Below, piece by piece: positions 1 to 12,437 of a DNA stretch of 64,000 nucleotides (position 1 is the first letter of the stretch; every line of letters starts with the position of its first letter). The stretch is from the NCBI GenBank assembly GCA_021464415.1, contig CM038469.1, positions 9,898,501-9,962,500 of the forward strand. Direction: 5' to 3'. Source of the DNA: Lonicera japonica. Lineage: Eukaryota; Streptophyta; Magnoliopsida; Dipsacales; Caprifoliaceae. The notes below the pieces were generated by a model that saw only the letters and a list, made by a program, of their open reading frames with translations, did not search any database and was not told the DNA's origin. The position numbers were made by a program, and so were the translations under genes.

Positions 1-740
1 GTTTGGTAGAATTGTTAAGATTCATATATAGGTGGTGAGTAAAAACCCATGGTAGATTGTGTTTTAAAGTTGAGTTTTCCACCTTTTAAAGAGTGGATTG
101 GTACACAAATTGCTAATGTGTACCGGTTAGGCATTATTTAATAATTTCCATGGAAAATAGTTTTCTCGAAATTGTGGATAGGTATACATTTCTCTTGGTG
201 GACTGGTACACACTTTGCTAATGTGTATCGGTCCAGCAAGGTTTCTGGGCATTGATATTTTTATCATAAAATCTTATCTATTGGCTTATATATGTTTCCT
301 TATTCAAAAAGGAAACTGACTGAATTCTTTCTTATAAATTAAACTCCTTGCCCAGAGTTCATTAATGCCCTTTACTTAATCAATATACACTATTTTCAAG
401 AGCTTTTTCCATTACACCACCACCTAGGGTTTGAATCTACCTTCATGCCAAATTGATTGTTCTTCTTCAAGAACAAAGATCCCGAACCCGTTACTGAAGC
501 GCGAGGCTATCAAGGAGATCGGAGCGAGTCCGACGCGTGTGATACGCTGTGTTCCAAATCGAGAGATTCGAGGAGGAAGTTGCTGCACTAGAGGTTACTT
601 CTAGAGTTATTCTTGAGCGAGTTAAGATTTGTACTTCTAATTGGTTAGTGATTAATCGAGTATTGTACCTCTGTGATTTGAATAGTGAATTGTTTGTTGA
701 GGATTAGTCCTACACTGTAAGGATACCTCATTATATCTTG
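1..740 (+). repeat. Degenerate LTR-like sequence, unclassified
   Basis: No ORF of note. The stretch reads like the R-U5 part of a plant LTR followed by leader sequence: a pyrimidine-rich segment, a GC-richer block at about 480-600, then AT-rich sequence. A short motif (gtacacaaattgctaatgtg and a close copy) occurs twice, at about 100-125 and 210-235. No PBS, TSD or second LTR is visible, so the assignment is a guess from composition. Confidence 0.25.
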
Positions 741-3726
741 TCTTGATTATCTGTGATTGAATGTTTGCTTTTCATGTGCATGCTAAACAAGATTTAACAA
801 GCTTTCTGAATTAAAATATGTTAAACTCATAAGTTTAAATTCTGCCACGTTGAGAAATTTGGTTTTCCACATATACCAGAGCATAATATATCTAGGTTAA
901 TTCTCTCCGCGTGTGTTCATAGTTTTTCAAGTCAAACCACTTCTAGAATTAAACTCCAAATTTACCTAGCCAAAATCAAGTATCTTAGTGATGTAAGATT
1001 TCTCCAACATTACTTTCTATTCTAATAAAATAAAGAAACTCTTAAACATAGAATTATCAAACATGGAATAAAATCCCAATATTAGTATCACCCTTCGAAT
1101 CCATTTATCAAATTTAACATTTGATATCATAGCCATAAAAACTCTTTGGAAAAATATGTTAACAAAGTAAGCTATTTTTTTCGGGCAAACACTTGAGCAA
1201 AATGCCCATTATATTTGTAATTATTTACAAAAGTGAGAGTAGTCTAACTTTTCCAATATTTTCTTATTTAGCTTTAAGCTAAATGAAATCTAGTTCTTGT
1301 TATTAAAAACAATTAGAACTTCTAATCTTAATCTTGTTCCTCAATTTGCATAGCAAAGTTCAAATGGCATTATCAACATAATGTAATGGATCATGGCATG
1401 GCATACAAATATATATATATATATATATATATCATGCACTTTAAATTCTAATGCATACAAAATATACAATATATGCATCACCAATGCATTGTAATAACGT
1501 ATAACTATTTTCTAATTCAATTAAATTTATGAATATAATGAAGAATCCGCAGGCAGATTTTAGGTCAACTTTAAACAAGCATAACTCTCTTATACGAACT
1601 CGGAAGTTAGCTTATGGACCTATCAATTTATAGCTATACATGTCTACTTTCATAAGGAAGTGGATTCACTGAAACATTCTTCATATTCTATAAGTTATGA
1701 CCAAAAGAGTACATAAAGGTCATTCTGATTTTTGCTAAAAATTTAGCACTTCAAATCAAACTTAAAAAATTCATCAAAAATTAAGTAGTGAGTATTTTGG
1801 CATGGAACCAGATCTCAAATACTTATCATAATATTTTCTAAGCATATCATTAAAAACATGATAATTTAGCATGTCAATCACATAAATTTTACACATAGGA
1901 TCAAACTAATCACTTCAAAAATAACATACCTTTTTCTTTAGTAAGTATTTTGTTTATTTAACGAGAAAACTCCATTATGGTTCGAGCGTGTTAAAAATCT
2001 CTTACAATCACTATTCTCCAAGTATAGTTCAATATACCTCATTAGAACCTTTTATTATAGTAATATAGGAGTCACCAAACAACACTTCTATTATCAATTT
2101 AATATAAATTATAGACAAGTTCATCTCATAGCAAATATGGCACAAAGCACCAATATTTCTTACGTACCACATTTCATTTCTCACAATTGATCTTCACAAG
2201 AGATCACAGTCACAAGTGACTTTCTAATCACGTTCGTTTGCAAAGTAAGACGAAACTTGTTGAAGTAATTTAAAATATATGACAATATATGTCATACTCA
2301 TATAACACAAAAAATAGAGAGTGAACTCTAAAACTTTGTATTTTCTTTGTAGGTGTTTCATACTTGTCAAATTTATATTTTCTAATTTATTATCGGTTCT
2401 AGTTTGGCTCACCAATGTATCCTCTTTCCACCATTGTAGTACAAGCGTGACAATCGCCTTAAAATTGTTGGGGAAATTACAAAATTAGTATTGCAAAAAG
2501 ATTATTTCATTAGATTAAAATAATAATAATTCGAAAAATACAAATTCATGTATTTTTTGGTTACCACCCAAATACTCCGCCGATGAAGAACTAAATGAGT
2601 AGATGTCAAACTCAAGTTGACGAGTTTCTTGGGTAGAGTCGCTAACTAGGTCGCTCTTTTTAAGGCGTTTCGCGACTCTGCCCTCTTTGTGCAAGCAGTT
2701 CATCATGTCATGCAGCCCTCAGGATAAAACAACCCAGAAATTAAACTTCTGTCTCGACCTTCTTTGCACTGAAGATAGGCCGGTAATACACATATAGATT
2801 CTAACACTTGCTCGGAATGCATATACAAATTTGGGGGTTCTTGTAATGAAACAAGTATAGAAGAAACATTCTTTAATGGGAAAGTTTATACAAGAAAGAT
2901 TCCCGTATCATCTAATCCATCCCCATGCAGATGTTGGGATACCTTATGGTGAAGAAAAAAATTTACAAATTTTACTTAATTAATGACTTCAAATTTTATT
3001 TTTTTAAAAAATAATGCCTAATTATTAGATATATCTCACCTAATCAAACTTTTCAATAGTTTGGTTCATTTCGGGTCCTAACAAATGCAAGTAGTTTTTT
3101 GCATCCACCCGAATACGACCTAATAATAATTATACAACTCGATTTGTTGTCCGGTGACACAAATGACCCAATAGTTACCGTTAAAGAGATAATTAACAAG
3201 AAAGAAAATTTCTATAATTTTTGTTTTCACCAGAATAACTAGAATGAAATTAGTTAAGAACTAAAATTATATATATATATATTAAGGATAAATATTTATA
3301 CATCCTAAAATATATACAAATTAATCCTTTCATGATTTAATAAATATTAGTTTTATTAAAAATATTAAAAATGTTAATGGGTCTAACAGAGAATCCAAAT
3401 TTGTTAAGAGTAAGCCGTAACCTGATATATAGTCTGAGTCTTAATTACATGTGTTTTAGGGAGTTGAATGCCTAGATTCACTATCATTTCTATCAAACGG
3501 AACAAGATAGTCATCCAAATTTATTTACATTATATTATAACTTATAACAACAATGATTGTTACAGGCTTAAGAATTTTTTTTTAATATTTTTTTATAAAA
3601 TAGCATAGTTAGAAAATATTATTAGGTGGATAGGATACTTTTGAATATAATTGGGTGGATGGGGTGATGCCAAAAAACGTGAGATGCAATCACGGTTTTA
3701 AAAGAAAAAAACTGAAGATTTGGCTC
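741..3726. other. Gene-free AT-rich stretch
   Basis: Every reading frame is broken by stops and no protein family is recognisable. About 1555-1740 resembles the LTR text of gypsy elements of the kind seen at 54.2 kb ('cataactctcttatacgaac', 'ataagttatgaccaaaagag') and may be a very old minus-strand LTR, but no boundaries can be drawn. The short ORFs at 2224-2706 look accidental. Confidence 0.5.
1409..1432. repeat. (AT)n microsatellite
   Basis: Twelve uninterrupted AT units. Confidence 0.9.
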
Positions 3727-4231
3727 TGTATAAGAATCCTATTCCTATTAAGTTTTATATTTTTCAATTCTTAATTGGCTTTGTATTGTCCAAATCCTAG
3801 TTGGATTTGTATTATCCAATTTTTAGTAGGTTTTGGCTTTGTGCAATCTTAGACCCATATGATTTATACTCTATAAATAGACCATTTTGTCATAGGTTTT
3901 ATTTATGAGTTGTGTGTATTATTTACTAGCTAGATTAGAGAGTATATTTGAGAGATAATATTGAGAGCTCTAATTGGTGGCTCGGGTTTGCTTTATGCGT
4001 TGTACTCGAAATTTGTCTCATCAATAATAGCTATCACCCGGTGGATTAATGGCAGTTTTGCCGATACCACCTAATTGCTTGCGTGCTTGGTTAGTTGTTT
4101 TCTTATTTAATCTCTTGTTTTTCGTATTGCTTAAATATCAGTGGTGCTTGTTTTTTTAATTATTGTTCGCATAATTGTACAGTCGGTCCTACGCTTGTGC
4201 TAAGGCTTGTCTAGTGGAATCTTAGCACAAC
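3727..4231 (+). repeat. Possible solo LTR (copia-like)
   Basis: The stretch starts with tgtataagaatcc and ends ...cttagcacaaca. A good TATA box (ctataaatag, 3871-3880) is followed by a transcribed-looking segment with GAGAG runs and gtactcgaaatttgtctcatc, which is the usual layout of a small LTR. The flanks on both sides share cgtga/cggttttara-type sequence, as if one repeat had been split. I could not find a TSD, so the exact ends are uncertain and no internal region follows. Confidence 0.35.
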
Positions 4232-4620
4232 AAAAACGTGATAACATGTAGCGTTTTTTTTTTAAATATTGAAACTTTAAAAATCGTGAGAAGCTTTGGC
4301 GGTTTTAGAAGAAAAATCGTGACTTCGTATCACATTTTTAATACATAAAACGTGAGCCTTACTTACAATTTTTCTTTCTCTTATTTTCCCCTTTCTCATA
4401 GCCTTTATTCTCATCAATAGCACATAGCCACCAGCAGCAGCAGCAAATACAAAAACGAAATCTCCAAATCCCTCTCACCGAAAAGAGCCCTAAACTTACC
4501 AGGGAAAAAGCCAATAACTCGCAAAAAAACCTCAAATTGGCAATGGTATCTTGCTAAAAAATTTCTGCTGCAATGATCTGACTCCTCGTAATCTCTCTCC
4601 AAGCAGTTCGCACACTGAAA

Positions 4621-4664
<44 letters not shown>

Positions 4665-4666
4665 CT
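4621..4666. repeat. Compound microsatellite (CT)n(ATCT)n
   Basis: About 13 CT units run directly into about five ATCT units. Confidence 0.9.
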
Positions 4667-6158
4667 CGCACTCGTTTTCCTCTGCAATCCATTCTCGGTC
4701 CTCGCAATTGCCGAAGCTAAATCTTGAGTGAGTATTGAGTGTTCATGGTATATACATATGTGTGATATTGATGATGATGACAAATACCTTTATATATATT
4801 GTGGGTATTGTGTATATGTAAGAAATCTATATAAATGCAGCGTGTATATATCTATCTATCTAGATGTAGTGTGTATATCTAAATTATAAACCACCATCTT
4901 TAACCAAATTTTTCTTCAAAAATTATAAGAATATAATGGTTAAAAATAAACATGTTATGGTATGCATTATTTCCACACATTGGATGAGTTTTATACACAT
5001 ATCAAGATGTCATATCAAAATTAAAACATTCACACCAATAACATACACACAATAAACTCTCACACACCAATAATTTTGTCTAATTAAAAATGCCATAACT
5101 TAAAATAATAAATCCAAAATTTAATATTTAAAATCTACTAATCTAGATCAATTAAATAAGATCCATCATGACTATAGAATTATTTAAAAAAATTAAGAAA
5201 AATTATTGAGTAACATTTAAGGACGTACTTTACATGTTCGTACATTATTCATTTTCTCAGTCTGTCATTTTTAGGAGTTTTCGAGCTACATGAGTCCAAT
5301 TTTTGGATTATATTCCAATCATACTAATAGAAATGGTTGGATTTTTTTCACAACTGGCTTTGAGTTTAATTTGTTAAAAAAATAATTTACTGAGATCAAA
5401 ATGAGATAAATAACTATGATTAAATGTTTCTTTAAAAAATTTAAAGAAAGTTGGTGAATTCTGTCTATTTTAGTTTTTTAAGCATTAAGATATATTGAAC
5501 ATACGTTTAGGTTGTTCAAAATGTGTCGGTTTAGATTCGTCACACGTTACTATTTTTTGTTCCATTATCGGATTTTATTTATTTCACTCTGCCAGATGGC
5601 ACGAGTATACCCTAGTATATCTATATTGAATGTGCATTAGAGGAACATTTTAACTTCGTGTTTCTAGTGGAGTATATGGACTATTTTCGAAATTTGCTTT
5701 TGTTATGCTATTTATCTTTACAAATGGAGTATTTTGGAATTTTTCTTAAGTTATGCTTAAAACATAGACTATTAGGCAAGACTAAAATATATGAAGAGAT
5801 CTTTTGGCATACCGTTTTGAGAACATTCGATTATTATAAAAGGTTTTTGATTTTGTTTTACTGGGTGATTAGTATTAGCAAATAAAATTATTTTTGGGTT
5901 AGAATCTCGGGTACACATGATATGTGTGCAATATTATACGTAGTAAAATATTTACAAATATATGCTATATGGTCATGCGCTCTAGGTACAAATCCTAAGA
6001 AGTAATTTTTTTTTGTAAATTATAAAATATATTTTAGTATTTAATAAATACATCAAAATTGGACCTTACACTTAATATATAGTACAGATTCTTAAATATG
6101 ATTTAAAATTGTACTGGTGTTATGCTTAAAGCTAAAAACATAGATCATTAGATTAGGT
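4667..6158. other. Gene-free AT-rich stretch
   Basis: No coding region can be supported. The 75-residue ORF at 5658-5885 has no recognisable motif and lies in very AT-rich sequence. More short tatc-type repeats occur near 4845-4865. Confidence 0.5.
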
Positions 6159-6543
6159 TAATTAGCAAAAATGACTCCTAAAGTTTGATCCGAATTTCTC
6201 GTTCGTCCCTAAAGTTCAAATTTTGGTTGAAGCATCCTTAAAGTTTATAATTTTGGTTGAAACATCTTTAAAGTTTCTAATTTTGGTTTAAGCGCCCTTA
6301 AAGTTTCTAAATTTGGTTGAAACATCTTTAAAGTTTCTAATTTCGGTTGAAGTATCAAAAAATGCCTCTTAAAAGAGTGGTTCGTGATAATCACGCTCGT
6401 TTTCCATGCATCTTTTATCGAGCCATCCAGTTTTGGATGAGTGAGGGAAAATTAAAATTTTTAATGATGCTTCAACCAAAAATTGAACTTCAGGGACGAG
6501 CGAGAAATTCAGGTCAAACTTTAGGGGTCATTTTTGCTAATTA
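6159..6543. mobile_element. Foldback MITE with internal tandem repeats
   Basis: The ends are inverted copies. The left end reads taattagcaaaaatgactcc and the right end reads ggggtcatttttgctaatta; the match continues inward through cctaaagtttga and ctcgttcgtccc. Within it about five copies of a 30-bp unit (aaagtttctaattttggttg plus a variable tail) lie in tandem at 6211-6355. No transposase is present. This is the form of a non-autonomous foldback element; the family is not determined. Confidence 0.7.
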
Positions 6544-6895
6544 CCCATTAGATCGACTATAAGGAATGGACATTGTTATATGGTTGAAAAAATCACAAAT
6601 CAATAACAAACTAGGTATTGCCTGTGTTAGACGGCCCGGTGAATTAAAACCTAAAGATTAATTTATTAAAAATATAACAAATAAGAAGGAAAAGTAAAAA
6701 AATTTAGTTGTAGTGAACAAGCTTGATCTAAAATTAGTGATTTCTAAACATCTTTAACGATAATCTAAAAAATATTGGAGTCGATTACCTAGAAATACCT
6801 AAATGTAATTTTTGAAAAAATTAATAGTTCCGATATTGAGAAATTTCAATTCTAAGCATTTGTACCATTGAAGTTGTTTTAGTCACACCACTTTG

Positions 6896-7616
6896 GAGTT
6901 ATTAAGAATTTATCCCCATGAAGTTTGCCCGAATTTGCACCTTACTCAATAAAGTTCCATTTGCATAACTCCTGTCCTTAAAGTTTGAATCTGATTGCAA
7001 TTTACTCCGAAACCCGATACACCGTTAGCCTTTTGGATGGAAATAGCCATGTGCCTTGCACATGAGAACTGTAGCGAGGGCAAAAGCATGTAACTTTAAT
7101 AATGCATCTCATATATATACTAATTGTAGAGATTTAGGGTTTTATGCTTTAGATTTGGCTTTGTAAAATTGGGAAGGGAGAACCTCTAGAAAGAAGAATA
7201 AAAAAGCATACACATTGACCCAATTTTTCCTACTGTAGAATGGAGTCATCTCACATTTGCCATTGTAATACAAAAGGAAGGGTAATTACATCAATGTGTA
7301 TGCTATCTTCTTCTTCTTCTTTCATGAGCTTCTCCCTTCCCAATTTTACAAAGCCAAATGCAAAGCATAAAACCCTAAATATATACAATTAGTACATATA
7401 TGAGATGCATTATTGTTGTTGGACGCTTTTGCCTCTGCTACAATTCCCATGTGTAAGGCACATGGCTATTTTTGTCCAAAAGGCTAATGGTGTATCGGGT
7501 TCTAGAGTAAAGTGCAATTAGATTCAAACTTTAAGGACGGGAGTTATGCAAATGGAACTTCATGGACTAAAGTGCAAATTTGGGCAAACTTCATGGGGGT
7601 AAATTTTTAATAACTC
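6896..7616. mobile_element. Long foldback element (arms about 340 bp)
   Basis: The left arm begins gagttattaagaatttat and the right arm ends aaatttttaataactc, its inverted copy. The arms stay alignable inward through ccatgaagtttgccc, gccttttggayrgaaatagccatgtgcc and gggaagggagaa, to a short spacer around 7215-7275. The arms are imperfect, so the copy is not recent. No ORF is present. A non-autonomous foldback or Mutator-like element is most likely. Confidence 0.7.
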
Positions 7617-8308
7617 TGCCACTTTGATTGTATATGAAAAATCATTTTGGTACCAAATTTTTTTACATGTTTTCTTATAAATTCTTTTAAGTTTGTAGTT
7701 GGTCAAATGCCAAATAGGCTTATAGATGAAAGAAGATTAATTATAATATTGTAAGTATTTACATTGAATAAATTATTTTAAGATTGGAGCAGTTCAAATA
7801 CCAAAACAGGTATATAGGTGATTGAAGAATAATTACAAAATTGTAAGCATTTACATTAAATTGCAAAAAATAAACGTGCCTAATTTATGCGTAAAGTGTG
7901 TTGTACACATAAATTATACACTTTTTCACTTTGAGATTTATTTCTTTTAGAAACACTTTCGTAATTCATGGACTATGTAACCTCATATATGTAATATTCA
8001 ATTCAATATTATTTTTTCAAAAAAATGTTTCTGAAAACTTATTTAATCACAATGGATCTTATTTTATAGATATTGATGAGTATGTTCCAAAATATAAATT
8101 TTATTAAATTTTGATATTTGGATTTAAAGTTTTTTTGAAAAGTTAACGAGATAAAGGTGAAATTATATATTTGTTTATGTTTATACTTTGGGTGTGATTT
8201 TTTTATATGTATATTTTGATTGTGAGTTGATGTGACATTTCAAGTTTTTATCCGATGGTTTAAGTGAACTTAGACTAATATTGTGTAATCTTAACCAGTA
8301 GTTTGACA
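7617..8308. other. Gene-free AT-rich stretch
   Basis: No supported coding region, RNA gene or repeat boundary. Confidence 0.5.
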
Positions 8309-8458
8309 AATGTAGATGTTGGCAGAGGTAGAGGGAGAGGTAGACCCAGGGGTAGAGGCAGGGGAGGCTGTGAGGCTGTACAGCCACTTGTAGGTGCACA
8401 TGCTGAGGGAGAGGGAAGGCCTAAAAGAAATAGACAAAAACCTACTTGTGGTACATAG
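8309..8458 (+). pseudogene. C-terminal fragment of a GR-repeat (AT-hook-like) protein
   Basis: This frame of 49 codons plus stop reads GRGRGRGRPRGRGRGG near its start and ends PKRNRQKPTCGT-stop. A GRGRGRPRGRGRG tract followed by a basic tail and an xxPTCGT end is common at the C-termini of plant transposon proteins and of some PMD-type proteins. That is recollection, not a search. No upstream exon is visible and there is no ATG in frame close by, so I read it as the last exon or remnant of a transposon gene. The LTR element beginning at 8518 sits 59 bp beyond the stop and probably landed in its 3' flank. Confidence 0.35.
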
Positions 8459-8512
8459 TAGTTTGTGGGTGGGCAGTTGCTATTATATGTAGATATTTGT
8501 TCTCGGTACATA

Positions 8513-8517
8513 TATAT
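8513..8517. repeat. TSD (tatat), left copy
   Basis: The five bases before the 5' LTR are tatat. The same five follow the 3' LTR at 13227-13231. The site is AT-rich, but both copies fall exactly at the TG/CA ends. Confidence 0.8.
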
Positions 8518-9906
8518 TGATGGGGTAAAAAAATAATTTTACCATTGGCTTACAAAAATAATATTCTACACTTTCTTTAAATAAATATTTCACTCCATTC
8601 AACACTTTTCTTTAAATAAATATTCCATTCCATAATATTCATCACTTTTCTTTAAATTAATATTCCACTTCATAATTTTCCTTACTTTTTTTTAAATAAA
8701 TATTTCACTCCATAATATTCCTCACTTTTACCAAATTACCTTTTTGCCCCTCATATTTATCAAATTTACTTTTTTACCATTCTACATTTACCTATAAATA
8801 CCTTCCCTCATTCATTCATTCAACACACCAAAACATACACCAAAAACACACAACAAAAACACATCATTCTTCTCATCCAACACCATCCTTCTCTTCCAAA
8901 ATCCATCCATCTCATCCAAGAGATAAAAATCCATTGGCAATACAAATACAAGCCAATTTAAGAAGAAATAGGAGGGTCTTATACTCTGTCTTTTCATACC
9001 CTAAAAAATACCAACAACCCTTATACTCTCTCTCTCCTACACAATTTATTATTTATTCTGTTGAAATATTTGTAATCCTAATTCTACACTTATAAATAGA
9101 ATTAGCGAAATTGTAGAGGAAAAAGTTGGTAGCTTGTATCATCATCCAAAGTTGATTGCCTTTGAGCTAATATAAAGCAAGCACACACGAATAGGGGTGG
9201 CAAAAAAAACCAACCCGCCAGGTTACCGAACTGATCCAATTCGTTTGGAGCGATTTCGGGACGGTTTTTTTTTGGACCGGTTCGGTTTCGAATTTTTAGA
9301 AAAAAACCGTTGCGGGTTCGGTTTCGGCTTTTCCCTTCTAAAACCCGCCCCGAACCGACCCGAATATATATATATATAATATAAAAATATTATTTTATAC
9401 AAAATATATATAGTCCTCTTAAAAACCTAACCCTAAAATATATATAGTCTTATATTTGAAGAATGCTACATAGCTACTTTTATTTGAAATTGTTATTGTT
9501 CATTTTTTTTAAATAATGGTTATTCAGTTCGGGTTGGGGCGGGGCGGGGCGGGGCGACTAACCCGTAATTTCTATATTTGGGGCGGGGCGGTTCGGATTC
9601 GGTTAATCGTAAATTAATTCGGGGTGGTTTCGGTTAAAAAAAAAAACCGTGGCGGATTTGGTGCAGTTTCGGTTCGGGGTAAAATAAAATGGTTCGGTTT
9701 CGGATTTAAGTAAAATCGTCCCGAAACCGCCTCGTTGCCATTCCTACTCACGAAAGGAGGACGTACTGCCGGACTAGCATAAGCGTTACTGGGGGAACCT
9801 ACCTTAATAAAAAATGTCATATGTTCATCATTGCGCTACATTTATTTTTTACCGATATTCACTTTTTGATTGGTTAATTATCTATTTCTAGATTTTGACA
9901 CCATCA
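8518..9906 (+). repeat. 5' LTR (1,389 bp including a nested insertion)
   Basis: It matches the 789-bp LTR at 12438-13226 from end to end once the insertion at 9191-9748 is removed. The outer part has several copies of a ctttaaataaatattycactcc unit (8573-8730), one more than in the 3' LTR. Confidence 0.88.
9191..9748. mobile_element. Small TIR element nested in the 5' LTR
   Basis: It is absent from the partner LTR, which gives the empty site (cacacgaaaggagg). The ends are imperfect inverted repeats, ataggggtggcaa against ttgccattcctact. The flanking cacga is duplicated at 9186-9190 and 9749-9753. The interior is rich in ggttcggttt and ggggc runs. No transposase is encoded, so it is non-autonomous. 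A similar element with the same GGGTGGCAA end is at 50345-50964. Confidence 0.75.
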
Positions 9907-9907
9907 G

Positions 9908-9925
9908 TTGGAGCCGTCTGTGGAA
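9908..9925 (+). other. Primer-binding site of the LTR element
   Basis: ttggagccgtctgtggaa lies one base after the 5' LTR. The form TGGnGCCGTctGtGG is like PBSs I recall from plant gypsy elements. The priming tRNA is not assigned. Confidence 0.55.
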
Positions 9926-10445
9926 ACGATAAGCTCTCTAAAGCTCTCGTTTTTTAGAAATTAGAAGTGAATTTTCGGTACAAAAACTCCAAATCCCGCG
10001 GGTCAATGTAGCTCAATATTCGTGAGTGCATAACTTCTTACTCATAACTCCAAATTATGCGATTCTAGAGTCCATTTTAGATAAAATTTCAAGAGGTACA
10101 ACTTTTCAGTTCAAGATTTTTTCAAATTTGTCCATCTCGGAGTTCAAAGCGGCGATACGAAGTTGCTGCAACAAAAAATGCAAAAATTCCGCAGGTAAAA
10201 TCGACGAGCTTAAATTTTTTTTATTACAATTGAATGTAATTTTTATCAAGTTTGTCCAACAAACCATAAAAAAGAAATTAAAGAAATTTTTAGCGGATAT
10301 CAAACTTCCACAAAGCTGAATGTGATTTTGAAGTCCGTCAGACAACTGCAGGACCACCCCAGCCCCCAAAGAGATCTGGCTGAGAATGATCATCTACTGC
10401 TACAACACTGGTCCAAAGAGCAAAATTTTGATGTTCCTTGGTAAT
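9926..10445. other. Leader region of the LTR element
   Basis: No supported gene. Overlapping ORFs on both strands (10026-10319 and 10106-10393) have no family signature and look accidental. Confidence 0.45.
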
Positions 10446-10756
10446 AAATGAGAAAATTGTCAGAATTTGCCTAAGTTAGAAGGGGGCATGACTCTACTCA
10501 AGACTTAGCCAAAAAGAACAAATTTATCTTTTAAGAAACCAAGAACTTAAATGAGAAAATTGTCAGAATTTACCTAAGTCAGAAGGGAGCATGACTCTAC
10601 TCAAGACTTAGCCAAAAAGAACAAATTTTCCTTTTAAGAAACCAAGGATTTAAATGAGAAAATTGTCAGAATTTGCCTAAGTCAGAAAGGGGCATGACTC
10701 CACTCAAGACTTAGCCAAAAAGAATAAATTTTCCTTTTAAAAAAACCAAGGATTTC
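10446..10756. repeat. Three tandem copies of a ~103-bp unit
   Basis: Units start aaatgagaaaattgtcagaa at 10446, 10550 and 10652. Each contains cctaagtyagaa, catgactcyactcaagactt and agccaaaaagaa. The copies differ at a few sites. They lie between the leader and the 3' end of the antisense gene. Confidence 0.85.
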
Positions 10757-10865
10757 GAAAAAATTTCTGTCACCATATAAGGGCCATGCTTTAAACAATC
10801 ACAAGTGGAATATCTCCAGAACGTTTGTACAAAACCCTCATTAGAGGTGCACATTATCTAGTCAC

Positions 10866-11682
10866 TCAAAAAGGTTGAAGCATTCGAAGATCATTAGCAC
10901 CAAAATTTAAAATAGTACTGAAATCAGAAGAAGAATAATAAGAAAAATCATGTCTTATATCCCCAAAAGCCGTCCAGTCAAGGCTCGTTGGTTCGGCAAA
11001 CTCCGCAACAAAATTAGCTTGCGAAGATTGAGATAAAAAACCGTCCGAGGCAGCCTGGTGATAGGCACCCAAGGCTGCCTGGTAATAGGACATATTCGGA
11101 AATGACGGCAAATCCACTTCAGTCGAAAGAGCCCCATTTTTTATAAGATTCGTGGTAGTCAAAAGGATATCCTGTACACCCTCTTCCAATATAAGGAGCC
11201 TTAAAAAACTTTCGGGAACAGGTTCTGAAAGATTCACGGCAGTCGGAATAACATCAGGCACGTTATTTTCTGCCGACAAAGGGAACCTCAAGGAACATCA
11301 AAAAGAGCAAAGGAGCAAACGGGTTAACGCAGGAAGACCCTCCTTCTAATCAAGCCTCTAATGCCGTCACCCGTGCCTATAACTCTTCTACTTTCTGTTC
11401 AAGAAAAGCAAAGAGAGTAGTACAGCCTTTGGTAGGATTCTCGATTCTCTCCGTGGCTTCAAGAAGATATGAACTGAGAGTCTCAAGATGTTGGTCTGCA
11501 GGGACATCTTGGGAAAAAGATGCAACGTTCCTTACCCCAAAAATAGTGAAGATTGTGTGATAATCCTGATGATCAATCACATTTGGAAAAATGTTAGCAT
11601 ATTTGCAAGATAGAGGACATCTCTTGTGGCTATAAGCACATGCTACACATGGAGGACCTGCAAAACGGTGAGTGTTTGACAT
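10866..11682 (-). pseudogene. LOB-domain (LBD/AS2) transcription-factor gene, broken, antisense in the LTR element
   Basis: The first block (11682-11377, 101 residues) opens MSNTHRFAGPPCVACAYSHK and contains the LOB zinc-finger spacing C-x2-C-x6-C-x3-C, seen as CVAC, six residues, C, three residues, C. It is followed by the conserved core (FGVRNVASF, LEATERI, and a KGCTTLFAFLEQKVEEL end resembling the LOB coiled coil). A stop then follows at once, with coiled-coil-like sequence continuing beyond it. A second block (11291-10866, 141 residues) is acidic and serine-rich and looks like the variable C-terminal half; it is in another frame. LOB proteins are plant-specific nuclear DNA-binding factors that control organ boundaries and other development. 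One stop plus a frame change, or an unspliced intron, separates the halves. The LOB call is strong. Whether any product is made is unknown. Confidence 0.72.
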
Positions 11683-12034
11683 TATTTCGGTTTAGTTTTG
11701 TAATAGAAACTGTATTACAAAAAAGAAAAATGGCTTTGGAAGAAATGGATTGGGTCTCGAGGAAGATGAAGAGGGAGAAGGGATAAGAGCACGGATTTCG
11801 AGTTCAAAAAAGAAGGAAAAGATGTCTGAAAAAGGGGAGAGGGAGAGGAGCCTCCAATAGGGAGAATCTCGAGGGAAAAAATTTCGCTGAAAAGGGGCTG
11901 CCAACAAAGGCAGGCCTCGAGGAAAAAAGGGGCCACAATATATATATATATATTTATACATATATATGTATATATAAAATAAAGAGTTGGAAAAGATCTG
12001 AATATAATCAAACTATTTATGACCAAAAGTATAG
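11683..12034 (-). promoter_or_regulatory. Putative upstream region of the antisense LOB gene
   Basis: Read on the minus strand this contains a cataaatag TATA-like sequence (about 12005-12015), a (TA)n run around 11940-11960 and then a CT-rich, leader-like stretch up to the LOB start. The overlapping ORFs here (11692-12026) are low-complexity and have no family match. The promoter role is inferred from position only. Confidence 0.3.
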
Positions 12035-12330
12035 CGAGCTTTACATATTAATGTTTCAAGCTCTACGACTTGCATCCAATGTCTAACGAGTTATACACAT
12101 TGATGTTTTGAGCTCAATGACTAGTATTCGAGATCTAGCTTCCTTGAACTAAGACTCGAGATCAACGTCTAGCCAGCCTTACACAATAATGTTCTGAAAC
12201 TCTTAGACTAATGATCAAAGTCTAGCTAGCTTTACACATTAATGTTCCGAGCTCCACAAACTTACGGTTAAGGGTTAACAAAACCTTACACGTCGATTGC
12301 TCGAGCTCTCCCCTTGATTATCTTCCTTGA
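12035..12330. repeat. Degenerate tandem repeats
   Basis: About five diverged units of roughly 55-65 bp share 'tttacacattaatgttccga', 'gagctc' and 'gatcaaagtctagc'. They lie just inside the polypurine tract and 3' LTR. Confidence 0.6.
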
Positions 12331-12437
12331 CAAGTACCCGCTCTCACACCTTAACTTTGAGCCAGACCACTTAACCGACAAAAATATTTTATCCTTCACA
12401 TTCAGCTTTCAGCATAAAAATAAAGGATAGGGGCAAT

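Noticed and set aside
10026..10393. Overlapping 97- and 95-residue ORFs on opposite strands
   Set aside because: They lie in the leader of the LTR element; neither has a family motif and each is the shadow of the other.
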